Source: an uncultured Eubacteriales bacterium (GTDB lineage Bacteria > Bacillota > Clostridia > Oscillospirales > CAG-272). From it: a stretch of 10,506 nucleotides of DNA. Shown here one piece after another: positions 1 through 7,363 of the stretch. The DNA lies in assembly GCA_934489945.1 (NCBI GenBank), contig CAKSSY010000064.1, positions 1 through 10,506 on the forward strand, given 5' to 3'. The position numbers and the translations under genes are program-made. The stretch's first letter is position 1; every line of letters begins with the position of its first letter. The notes under the pieces were generated by a model. That model saw only the letters and a list, made by a program, of their open reading frames with translations, had not been told where the DNA came from and searched no databases.

Positions 1-3000
1 GCGGCAATCTCCGCTCCGACTGCGGCATAGAAACCGATGGTCAGATCGCTCCCCACCGTCAGCTTTGCCGACCTGACAGTGTTTTCCTTCATAACAGTAT
101 AGGTGTTGTCTGCATTTTTCCGGACAGTATATCCATCGGGAAGTGTGAGGGCACCGTTTTTGTCCCGGACTTCCTTGCTGTACGTGCCGCCGCAGACCTC
201 AACACCAACCGAATAGGGAAACAGAAATCTGCCGTCATTCGTCGCTTTGAAGGTTCCTCCTGTAATTTTTCTGGGACTTGCGCAGGCACCGTCCGCAGTT
301 CCCATGAAGTTGAAGAGATTGCCGTATTTGGCGTTTGTGATGTCGCCGCCAAAAATCTCAACGGCACCGTCGGCACCGGTTTGCAGGAATACCCAGTCGC
401 AAACACAGCGGAAACCGTCACGCACAATCAGCGTACCGTTCTTCTTTGCGGAATCGGAAGCGTTTCCGACATACACCGCTCCCGAATCGGCTCTGGTATC
501 CACAAAGAGACCGCCCATCAGTTCAAGCGTTGCGTCGGTACTCCCCCAGACCTTGAAGGTAAAATTCACAAGAGAAGAGTTGGTATAAAGATCCACAATC
601 GTTCCGTTGTCGATTGCCACGCGGGAAGCGTTGACAAGAAAGGCGTGCTTCCGGTTATAGTCGCGGAAGGTAATGGTGTGACCGTCAAGATCGAGAAGAA
701 TGTTTCTGCCGCCTTTGATCTCAATTGGTTCTGTAAAGGTCAGATCACCGAGAATTTTAACCGTTGTGAGCGTCCCGTCGGTCGGAACCGCGGCAATTGC
801 CTCCGCTAAAGAATCATAGTAAGCGTCCCCTGCCTTGGCAACAGCCGTCGAAAGGTCAGCACCGTCCAGCGAGAGATACGGACGAATCTTTCCCGCTGCA
901 AAGTCATGTCCCTCTTTGGATGTCAGTGTCACGTCGGTCGAAGTCTCCGAAACCTCAATATCGTCAATGCGGAACGTCTTGACAAGGTCGGCAGAGACGG
1001 TAAGCATCAGAATTTTCCCCTCCAGATGCTCCCGGGTAATGGTCACATCAAAAGCAACCTCCGTCCACTCACCCGCCTTGCAAAACACACTTGCGGTCGT
1101 TCCGTAGAAGTTGGTGTCATATTTATAGTACCATTTGTCCTTTGTCGTGGCATCATCGTTGTAGGACGCCATAAGACCGGCATACACGGTCATATCCGCC
1201 TCGGGGTTGGCAAAGAAACGGATATGGAAGGTTCTGCCGATGTCTTTCTCGGTCAGTGCCGATGTGCCGAAGGTATTGTAGAACTTCACTCTGTTATAGC
1301 TTTGTGTCCGGGTCATTTGCAGAGACTTTCCGCTTCCCGAAGTGTGATTGAAGGCAGAGGTCAATGTCGGTACAGGCGATGCACCGCCCAGTTTGTAATC
1401 AAAATTTCCGACATAGTCGGTATTGGATTCGGTACACCGTCTGAGTCCGGCAAGAGAATCGAAATCCTGCGACAGTACCGTGTTTTTCCCGTTCTCCCTC
1501 TCGGAGACGAGTATCAGCCGAAGTTCTTTCCCGAAACGGGATTCTATGTTTTGCAAAAGATCAAGGGAATATTCGCCCGCACCTGTCACCTGTATCCTGC
1601 CGAGAAGAGTAACAAGCGAAGCGTCAAGCGTGTTCCCGTCGGCATTGGCGGGAGCGTTTGCCCATGTAATCGTTTCCTCCTCCCATGCGGGAGCGGAATC
1701 CGAGAGCAGGTAAACCTCAATGGTTTGCTTTGCATCATTTTCCACACAAAGATTCAGCTTTGCCTCGGTCAGAGCGGCAAGGTTCACCTGCGTCAGGTCA
1801 AAGGAGAGATAGACCTTCTTTGTTCCGCCCGAAAGCTCCAGTGTCGAGGACTTTCCGAGCAAAGTTCCGCCGGAAAGATCAACGGTTGCGTCGGCGGAAG
1901 GAGAAATCCTGCCGCTGATTCTGGCGGTGAAACTGCGAAGCGTCTCTCCGGCGATTGTTCTGCCGTCGGTGCTTACAAGTGTGGCGGGAACATAAATTTC
2001 ATATACCTTTCCGTCCTCAAACTCATCCGAAAGAAAAGCATACTCGGTCTTGCCGTAAGAAACCGTCCAAACGCCGTGAAGCACCCTGCCCGTCGCCTTT
2101 TCGCGGATGACTGCCGATGTCTCAACGCCCTGCATCGGTGCGTTGAACTTGATTGTGACCGCCGTTTTGCCGTCATAATCCGCGGCACCGTCGATCGGCG
2201 AGGTGTAAACGAGCATCGGCGCGCCGCCGTTCAATTGATAGTTCATGAAGTTGACAACCGCCTCGGCGCGATCATATTTCAGATCGGGGTCGATGCCGCG
2301 GGGATTATCATGTCCGAGATCGTTCATGGTGATAGCAAGAGTCGGAATGTCGAACTCTTTATAGGTCGCCTGCACGCCGGGCCAGTAGTCCCATGCGCCG
2401 AATTGGTCCAAACGACCGCAACAGATGATTGTGGGAACCGTCGTTGTATTGACGATTTTCCGATGCTGCTTGGTTCCGTCCCCCATCGCGGTATAAATTG
2501 CCTGTACGTTTCCCGAAAGCGGATTGCCGTATTTGTCCTCGGTAAAGGGTTGAGGACCGTAGGTTTCATCGGGGAAGCCCGGGAAGGTCTGCAATTCCTT
2601 CATCGCCTCGGGATTGTTCTGCCCGGTCAGCGAGCAGTAAGACGCCTTGGAAACGCCCCAGTTTGCCATACGGGTCTTATCGTATCCGAAGTCGTCGGCA
2701 TAGTATTTGATACAGCGGATTGCTGCGGTATGCGCCTTAACACCGTTATATGCCGATGTCCCGTAGGGGGCACCGAAGTAACCGTAATGGTCGTCACGGG
2801 ACATGGGAATATAGTCATGATCATAGTAAGCAATCGTAAAACCGCGGAAAGCAAGTCCGTGATCGATAAGTCCCGCACTGCCGGTACTGCTTCCCTCTCT
2901 CTCTTCCCACGAGGACGCGTGAACAAACACAGGCGTTGCCTTGGTCGGGTCTGAAGGGTAGATGATGTGTAATCCCAGGTCATATGACAGCGGCTTGCCG

Positions 3001-3647
3001 TCGCGACGGACAAGTTGATCCAGCGAATCCGCATGAAACCACCCCCCCTGATAGTTGTTTCCCTCGCAGGCAGGAATCCTGGAGCCGTATTTTGCTTTGA
3101 AATTGGCATCGTTGTTCCAGCAGTTGAGTATGTACTCGGCAGTCCCCTTGGAGCCGTGTTCAAGCAGATTGAAAAAAACAATGTTCCGTTCCAGTCGGTA
3201 GCCCGCGGGAAGCATGAAATTGCGATACTTCATCACACTGACACCGCCATAATATTTGCAGGTGGTGTAGTTGTCCACCATCTGCTTGCGGAACGCGAAA
3301 ACACTGTATTCCAGTTGCGGCACGCAGGCTTTTGCATGGTTCTGATAGTCCAGAATAACAACAAGATACCCCTCTTGGATGTAAGAGTCGATAATGCTGT
3401 CGTCGCTTTCCTGCCCGATCCGTTCGGTCATGGTGCCCTTGACATAGACAATGACTTCGTGATTTTTTGCAGTCTTGTCGGACACGTAGGTTGTTACCTT
3501 GACGGGGATACCGATGGTCGGATCGGTCACGGTTTCTTCGTAGACCGGTGCCGGTCTTGTGTATGTCTCTTCGGCACCCGCACCAAGCGCAAGCGTGCCG
3601 CCGAGAAGCATCAGAAAAATCGCCATGACGAATACTCTCTTTTTCAT
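1..3647 (-). CDS. Giant secreted multi-domain alpha/beta-hydrolase (esterase-like) with carbohydrate-binding domains, partial at the 3' end
   Basis: An uninterrupted reading frame of 1215 codons starts at ATG 3647 and leaves the window at base 1, so the C-terminus is missing. The start has an AAGGAG site 7 bases upstream and opens a signal peptide (residues 1-25, ending in GAGA). Residues about 40-465 look like an alpha/beta-hydrolase: a nucleophile elbow GVSKA with Ser333, an acid candidate Asp414 (in GRLDQF) and His446 (in LGHDN). The helix before the elbow (AIRCIKYYADDFGYD) resembles BD-FAE/acetyl-esterase type enzymes. Residues about 474-573 look like an Ig-like Big_5 domain. Residues about 577-722 match the DNRLRE/CBM96 pattern (KVYLSFDL ... 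WEEETITWANAP). Residues about 725-903 resemble a jelly-roll CBM ending in FRIDDIEVSE, and residues about 935-1190 resemble a pectate-lyase-like beta-helix. Domain names rest on motif recognition, not a search. It probably removes ester groups from, or cleaves, an extracellular polysaccharide; the substrate is unknown. The divergent AraC gene is the likely regulator. An anchor could lie in the missing end. Confidence 0.88.
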   Translation of the reverse strand, partial: MKKRVFVMAIFLMLLGGTLALGAGAEETYTRPAPVYEETVTDPTIGIPVKVTTYVSDKTAKNHEVIVYVKGTMTERIGQESDDSIIDSYIQEGYLVVILDYQNHAKACVPQLEYSVFAFRKQMVDNYTTCKYYGGVSVMKYRNFMLPAGYRLERNIVFFNLLEHGSKGTAEYILNCWNNDANFKAKYGSRIPACEGNNYQGGWFHADSLDQLVRRDGKPLSYDLGLHIIYPSDPTKATPVFVHASSWEEREGSSTGSAGLIDHGLAFRGFTIAYYDHDYIPMSRDDHYGYFGAPYGTSAYNGVKAHTAAIRCIKYYADDFGYDKTRMANWGVSKASYCSLTGQNNPEAMKELQTFPGFPDETYGPQPFTEDKYGNPLSGNVQAIYTAMGDGTKQHRKIVNTTTVPTIICCGRLDQFGAWDYWPGVQATYKEFDIPTLAITMNDLGHDNPRGIDPDLKYDRAEAVVNFMNYQLNGGAPMLVYTSPIDGAADYDGKTAVTIKFNAPMQGVETSAVIREKATGRVLHGVWTVSYGKTEYAFLSDEFEDGKVYEIYVPATLVSTDGRTIAGETLRSFTARISGRISPSADATVDLSGGTLLGKSSTLELSGGTKKVYLSFDLTQVNLAALTEAKLNLCVENDAKQTIEVYLLSDSAPAWEEETITWANAPANADGNTLDASLVTLLGRIQVTGAGEYSLDLLQNIESRFGKELRLILVSERENGKNTVLSQDFDSLAGLRRCTESNTDYVGNFDYKLGGASPVPTLTSAFNHTSGSGKSLQMTRTQSYNRVKFYNTFGTSALTEKDIGRTFHIRFFANPEADMTVYAGLMASYNDDATTKDKWYYKYDTNFYGTTASVFCKAGEWTEVAFDVTITREHLEGKILMLTVSADLVKTFRIDDIEVSETSTDVTLTSKEGHDFAAGKIRPYLSLDGADLSTAVAKAGDAYYDSLAEAIAAVPTDGTLTTVKILGDLTFTEPIEIKGGRNILLDLDGHTITFRDYNRKHAFLVNASRVAIDNGTIVDLYTNSSLVNFTFKVWGSTDATLELMGGLFVDTRADSGAVYVGNASDSAKKNGTLIVRDGFRCVCDWVFLQTGADGAVEIFGGDITNAKYGNLFNFMGTADGACASPRKITGGTFKATNDGRFLFPYSVGVEVCGGTYSKEVRDKNGALTLPDGYTVRKNADNTYTVMKENTVRSAKLTVGSDLTIGFYAAVGAEIA

Positions 3648-3654
3648 TGTATTT

Positions 3655-3746
3655 CTCCTTTTTGGAATAAATAGGCAAAAAAATCCGGAATCGAAAGAAT
3701 CTGCCCGAATTTTGTCTTGACGCAACTTGTCATTGTGTGCTATAAT
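3655..3746. promoter_or_regulatory. Divergent control region between the hydrolase and araC-type genes
   Basis: This is the core of a 126-base divergent intergenic region. On the minus strand it carries the hydrolase ribosome binding site (AAGGAG, 3655-3660). No good sigma-A promoter faces the hydrolase; the best I see is a weak TTTCGA/TATTTA pair with 17-base spacing, as expected if an activator is required. Two similar direct heptamers, CCGGAAT (3685-3691) and CCCGAAT (3704-3710), lie 19 bases apart just upstream of that weak promoter. They are candidate half-sites for the neighbouring AraC protein; this is inference from spacing only. Confidence 0.35.
3717..3746 (+). promoter_or_regulatory. 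Strong sigma-A promoter with extended -10 for the AraC-family gene
   Basis: The -35 element TTGACG (3717-3722) and a perfect -10 TATAAT (3741-3746) are separated by 18 bases, and TGC directly before the -10 gives an extended -10 motif. Transcription would start near 3753, leaving a leader of about 20 bases that contains the GGAGG site (3763-3767). This promoter also rules out an upstream TTG at 3717 as the translation start. Confidence 0.8.
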
Positions 3747-3773
3747 CAAAATAAGAATCATCGGAGGTGTCAT

Positions 3774-4538
3774 ATGCAGTATTCTCAACAGGGCTTTGAG
3801 ATCGCTTATACCGACATATACCCGATTTATGCGGGTTTTGAGCACTGTGACCCGAACTTTTTCAACCTTCTTTGCAATCCCGATGCCATAACCATCCATT
3901 ATGTGTTTTCGGGAACGGGAAAGGTCTTTTCTCCGCGCGGAAATTTCCGTGTGACGGCGGGACAGGCTTTTATTATTCTCGCCGAGGAAAGCGTCTCGTA
4001 TCGGGCAGACGGAGAGGACCCGTGGTTTTACTGCTGGCTGAGACTCGGAGGCAGACTCACCGGAAAATTCGCCGCACTTCCGCCCGTTGTCAACTGTACC
4101 GCGGAGACGGCGTTCCGCACCGTTGCCTACAAAGCCGAAAGCGGTGTGCGCGCAGCCGCAAGCTATATGCCCGAAATCTGGGAAATCTACAATTCCCTTC
4201 TGACACTTGACCTCTCGGAAAACGATGTCAGAAAAACCATCCGCCATCGGATCGACAAGACCTACATGGATGACATTTCGGTAGAAAAACTGGCGGCGGA
4301 GTTCGGATTTGACCGCCGGTACCTCTCCCGCATCTTCGCCGAGCGTTACGGTACGGGCATCAAGGAATATATCCTCCGCAAAAGAATCCACCGCGCCAAA
4401 AGTCTGCTCGGAAATCATTCGGTCAGCGAGGCGGGGGCATTGGTAGGCTACCCGGATGCCGTCCAGTTCTCGAAAATTTTCCGGAAAAAGGTCGGCATTT
4501 CGCCGTCCGAATTCAAAAAGAAACTGCCACCGATATAA
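3774..4538 (+). CDS. AraC-family transcriptional regulator
   Basis: This 254-residue protein has the usual AraC/XylS length and layout. An N-terminal cupin-like sensing domain (about residues 15-110, with HYVFSGTGKV and VTAGQAFII) is followed by a linker and a C-terminal double helix-turn-helix. The first helix-turn-helix is near residues 167-190 (ISVEKLAAEFGF then YLSRIFAERYG). The second is near residues 215-247 (SVSEAGALVGYPD then FSKIFRKKVGISPSEFK), which ends in the characteristic AraC signature. The start at 3774 is chosen because GGAGG sits 6 bases upstream and the strong promoter occupies the possible upstream extension. It is divergent from the giant hydrolase gene, so local control of that gene, in response to a sugar or glycan fragment bound by the cupin domain, is the most likely role. 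The ligand cannot be told from sequence. Confidence 0.93.
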   Translation: MQYSQQGFEIAYTDIYPIYAGFEHCDPNFFNLLCNPDAITIHYVFSGTGKVFSPRGNFRVTAGQAFIILAEESVSYRADGEDPWFYCWLRLGGRLTGKFAALPPVVNCTAETAFRTVAYKAESGVRAAASYMPEIWEIYNSLLTLDLSENDVRKTIRHRIDKTYMDDISVEKLAAEFGFDRRYLSRIFAERYGTGIKEYILRKRIHRAKSLLGNHSVSEAGALVGYPDAVQFSKIFRKKVGISPSEFKKKLPPI

Positions 4539-4681
4539 AATCATACCGATTACAGTATAGCATCGTCCTTTTTTCTTTTCCATGCTTTTTGTGGCGCGGG
4601 ATTGTCATAAAGTAACTTATTCTTTTTGCTTTGTGCCGCACCGAAATCCCGATGCCCTTTCCGGACATACCATATCGCAAC

Positions 4682-4721
4682 AAAAAAACGAGGTGATTCA
4701 CACGGAACGACCTCGTTTTTT
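4682..4721. terminator. Bidirectional rho-independent terminator between araC-type gene and pstB
   Basis: A perfect stem pairs 4683-4694 with 4710-4721: six GC-rich pairs (CGAGGT/ACCTCG) flanked by six A:T pairs, with a 15-base loop. The plus strand therefore has a T-run after the stem and the minus strand does too, so it can end both converging transcripts. Its position 41 bases beyond the pstB stop makes pstB the last gene of its operon. Confidence 0.85.
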
Positions 4722-4761
4722 GCCGGGTACAACATATAAAATTTTCAAAACACATTCCTCC

Positions 4762-5517
4762 TCATCCGAATCGTCCGGTGACGTAGTCCTCGGTCCGTTT
4801 GTCGTCGGGATGTGAGAAGATCTTGCCGGTTTCGCCCGACTCCACAAGTTCTCCCAAAAGGAAGAACGCGGTGCGGTCGGAAATCCGCATTGCCTGTTGC
4901 ATATTGTGCGTCACGGTAATGATTGTGTAGTTTTTTTTCAGTTCGATCGCCAGTTCTTCGATCTTCGCCGTCGAAATGGGGTCAAGTGCACTTGTGGGTT
5001 CATCCATCAGCAATACATCCGGCTCCACCGCCAATGCGCGGGCGATACAAAGTCGTTGTTGCTGTCCGCCGGAAATCCCGAGTGCCGACTTCTTCAGCCT
5101 GTCTTTCACCTCGTCCCATATTGCCGCCCGCCGGAGGGATTGTTCCACGATTTCGTCCAGCTTTGCCCGATTTCGGATGCCGTGCGTCCGCGGACCGTAT
5201 GCCACATTGTCATAAATGCTCATCGGGAACGGATTCGGCTTCTGAAACACCATGCCGACACGACGACGCAGATCGCTCACGTCAACCGACGGGTCATAAA
5301 TATTTTCTCCGCGGTAGAGAATCTCGCCCTCGATTCTGACATCCGGAACCAAATCGTTCATCCGGTTCAGCGTTTTCAAAAAAGTGGATTTTCCGCACCC
5401 GGACGGTCCGATCAGTGCCATAATGCTGTTTTCGGGAACCGAAAGACTCACCGATTTCAATGCCTGCGTGCTTCCGTACCACAGACACAGACTCTTGGTT
5501 GTTATAATGTCGCTCAT
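4762..5517 (-). CDS. pstB: Phosphate ABC transporter ATP-binding protein PstB
   Basis: This 251-residue ABC ATPase powers high-affinity phosphate import by the PstSCAB complex at the inner face of the membrane. Visible motifs are Walker A GPSGCGKST (residues 37-45), Q-loop Gln92 in FQKPNPFP, the signature ISGGQQQR (148-155), Walker B VLLMDEP (168-174), D-loop SALD and H-loop His204. FQKPNPFPMSIYDNVAYGPR and NRMNDLVP are specific to the PstB family. The length is normal for the family. The start overlaps the pstA stop by four bases (ATGA), and AAGGAGG lies 6 bases upstream inside pstA, so the two are translationally coupled. It is the last gene of the operon; no phoU follows before the terminator. 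Confidence 0.97.
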   Translation of the reverse strand: MSDIITTKSLCLWYGSTQALKSVSLSVPENSIMALIGPSGCGKSTFLKTLNRMNDLVPDVRIEGEILYRGENIYDPSVDVSDLRRRVGMVFQKPNPFPMSIYDNVAYGPRTHGIRNRAKLDEIVEQSLRRAAIWDEVKDRLKKSALGISGGQQQRLCIARALAVEPDVLLMDEPTSALDPISTAKIEELAIELKKNYTIITVTHNMQQAMRISDRTAFFLLGELVESGETGKIFSHPDDKRTEDYVTGRFG

Positions 5518-6356
5518 AGCTTCCTCCTTTTTTGGAAATATCTGCCAACAAGTGTTGCAGACAGATTGATCAGCATGGTCAGAATCATCAGAATTGCACC
5601 AATGGCAAACGCCACGCCGAATTCTCCTCTCTCCTTGGCATAGATGTACAAGGCTACCGACAGCGTCGCCCCGGGAGCGCCAAGAGCTTCAAGAACACCG
5701 TTCATCGCATGGGCAATCCCCGCTGTAAAAAGAAGTGCCGCCGATTCGCCCAAAATCCGTCCGACCGACAGAATACAACCGGTTATCACACCGTCCACAC
5801 AGCCCGGAAGCACCACCGTCCGAATCACCCGCCATTTTCCCGCGCCGAGTCCGAACGCGCCTTCCCGGTAGCTCTGCGGGACCGTCTTCAGACTTTCCTG
5901 CGTCGTCCGCATAACAATCGGAAGGTTCATCACCACCAACGTCATAGCACCCGCAATCAAAGAGGTGCGGAATCCGAAAAACTCACAAAAGACCAACATT
6001 CCGACCAGACCGTACAGAATTGACGGAATCCCCGACAGAATTTCGGCGGCATATTCAATCATACCGACCACTTTTGCGTTTTTGGCATATTCATTCAGAT
6101 AGACCGCCGCTCCGATGCCGAGCGGAAGCACCAGAAGAAGTGTGGCAATCACCACAATAATCGTGTTCAGAATGTAGGGCAGGATGCCGATGGTGTCGTT
6201 GAGGACACTCGGTTTGGTAGAAAGGAGATTCCACGAAAGATTCGGCAAGCCCCTTCCCATGACATACCCGATGAGAAACAGTGCCAACAGACAGGTAAGA
6301 GCGGTGGATGCCACCATCAGAAACCGCATGGCACCGTTATAGAACTTTCTTTTCAT
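5514..6356 (-). CDS. pstA: Phosphate ABC transporter permease PstA
   Basis: This 280-residue integral membrane protein forms the phosphate channel together with PstC. It has a positively charged N-terminus (MKRKF), a first membrane helix near residues 11-33 and about five more hydrophobic segments. The family sequences IPSILYGLVG and the cytoplasmic EAA loop (SYREGAFGLGAGKWRVIRTV, about residues 164-183), which docks onto PstB, are present. GRILGESAALLFTAG is typical of PstA. The start overlaps the pstC stop by four bases (ATGA), with a GGGAGGGAAGAGG stretch just upstream as ribosome binding site. The gene is complete and of normal length. Confidence 0.96.
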   Translation of the reverse strand: MKRKFYNGAMRFLMVASTALTCLLALFLIGYVMGRGLPNLSWNLLSTKPSVLNDTIGILPYILNTIIVVIATLLLVLPLGIGAAVYLNEYAKNAKVVGMIEYAAEILSGIPSILYGLVGMLVFCEFFGFRTSLIAGAMTLVVMNLPIVMRTTQESLKTVPQSYREGAFGLGAGKWRVIRTVVLPGCVDGVITGCILSVGRILGESAALLFTAGIAHAMNGVLEALGAPGATLSVALYIYAKERGEFGVAFAIGAILMILTMLINLSATLVGRYFQKRRKL

Positions 6357-7225
6357 CCTCTTCCCTCCCTGCTCCGTTTCAAAAAGAAATTCAGTGTTGC
6401 ATGAATCATCATAATAAACAGAAACAGTACCAGTGCAACCGAGAACAATGCCTGTCTTTGCAAGCCTCCCGCGTAGGACATTTCGGATGCCACCGCCGTC
6501 GTCAGAAAGCGAACACTCTCAAACAGTGACGGCATATTCGGAGCATTTCCCGAAACCATCATCACCGCCATGGCTTCGCCGACTGCGCGTCCGACCCCCA
6601 GAACAACCGCCGCGGCAATACCGCTTTTTGCGGCGGGAACCGACACCCGAAAACAGGTTTCAATCGGTGTCGCTCCAAGAGCCAAAGAGCCGTCCTCATA
6701 CTCCTTCGGCACGGCTTCCAACGCGGTAAGCGAGACCTTGATGACCGACGGGAGAATCATGACCGACAACACAAGAATCGCCGCCAACAAACCCGAACCG
6801 TCCGGAACATGAAACAGATTCCGGATTCCCGGCACCAGCACCAGCATGCCCACCAGACCGTATACCACCGACGGGATGCCCGCCAGCAGGTCAACTACAG
6901 CGCAGACCACCGATTTAACTTTCGACGGTGCGAGTTTTGCCAAAAACGCCGCCGTAAAGAAACCGATCGGAACGCCAATCAAAATCGCGCCCGCAGTCCC
7001 CCAAATACTTGTCAGAATAAACGGCAGGATTCCGAACTTCGGGTCCGCCGCGGTCGATGCCCATTCCCGACCGAATAAAAACTCGGTCAAACCAATCTTC
7101 CGGATTGCCGGAAGCCCGGAAATAATCAGGAAAAGCGTTATCATCAGTACACAGCCGACCGTAATCAGCCCGAAAATCAGGAAAATTCCGTGAATCAGAT
7201 TTTCCCGAAAAACTCTTTTTTTCAT
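6353..7225 (-). CDS. pstC: Phosphate ABC transporter permease PstC
   Basis: From ATG 7225 the protein has 290 residues, the normal PstC length, and begins MKKRVFRENLIHG directly before the first membrane helix. PstC hallmarks are present: IPSVVYGLVGMLVLVPG, the EAA loop (EYEDGSLALGATPIETCF) that contacts PstB, and GVGRAVGEAMAVMMVSGN. It pairs with PstA to form the membrane channel. The frame is also open up to ATG 7357, which would add 44 hydrophilic residues and begin only 6 bases after pstS. I prefer 7225 because the added segment has no family counterpart I recognise, and its DNA holds a strong hairpin (7285-7310) that fits an intercistronic element. Neither start has a strong ribosome binding site; 7225 has only GGA about 9 bases upstream. 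The identity is certain, the start is not. Confidence 0.93.
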   Translation of the reverse strand: MKKRVFRENLIHGIFLIFGLITVGCVLMITLFLIISGLPAIRKIGLTEFLFGREWASTAADPKFGILPFILTSIWGTAGAILIGVPIGFFTAAFLAKLAPSKVKSVVCAVVDLLAGIPSVVYGLVGMLVLVPGIRNLFHVPDGSGLLAAILVLSVMILPSVIKVSLTALEAVPKEYEDGSLALGATPIETCFRVSVPAAKSGIAAAVVLGVGRAVGEAMAVMMVSGNAPNMPSLFESVRFLTTAVASEMSYAGGLQRQALFSVALVLFLFIMMIHATLNFFLKRSREGRG

Positions 7226-7284
7226 TGCTGCGTTTCCGTCGCAGTCGGAGACAATTTTCTTTTTGGCGGATCTGTTTTCGCCGC

Positions 7285-7310
7285 GTTCGGGGTCAAAATC
7301 CGCCCCGAAC
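7285..7310 (-). other. Intercistronic stem-loop between pstS and pstC
   Basis: A perfect 8-bp stem (7285-7292 with 7303-7310, GTTCGGGG/CCCCGAAC) closes a 10-base loop. No U-tract follows on the minus strand, so it is not a terminator for the operon. Such hairpins after a binding-protein gene commonly protect its mRNA and raise its level over the permease genes; that role is inferred here. A competing 7-bp pairing (7265-7271 with 7298-7304, GGCGGAT/ATCCGCC) shares bases with the second arm, so the two cannot form together. Confidence 0.6.
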
Positions 7311-7363
7311 CTTCTTTTTTTACCGCCGACGGGAGCGGTATCCCAAGCCTTTTGCATAGTTGC

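Noticed and set aside
906..2954. A 682-codon open frame on the plus strand opposite the giant hydrolase gene, with further open stretches in the same register.
   Set aside because: It is in exact codon register with the minus-strand gene and exists because that gene avoids TTA, CTA and TCA codons. Its product has no recognisable domains, while the minus-strand frame shows a signal peptide and clear domains.
1..3647. Possible frameshift or fusion of separate genes in the giant hydrolase.
   Set aside because: The frame set by ATG 3647 is the same one that encodes the DNRLRE, jelly-roll and beta-helix parts to base 1, with no stop seen.
3717..3773. Upstream TTG start that would add 19 residues to the AraC-family protein.
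   Set aside because: The TTG is the -35 hexamer of a strong promoter, and the ATG at 3774 has a perfectly placed GGAGG.
4897..5643. Long plus-strand open frame opposite pstB and pstA.
   Set aside because: It is antisense to genes with complete ABC transporter motifs and has no recognisable protein features.
7285..7317. Plus-strand terminator formed by the pstS-pstC hairpin followed by CTTCTTTTTTT.
   Set aside because: No plus-strand gene lies upstream for it to serve; all genes there are on the minus strand. The T-run is the complement of an A/G-rich stretch of the operon.
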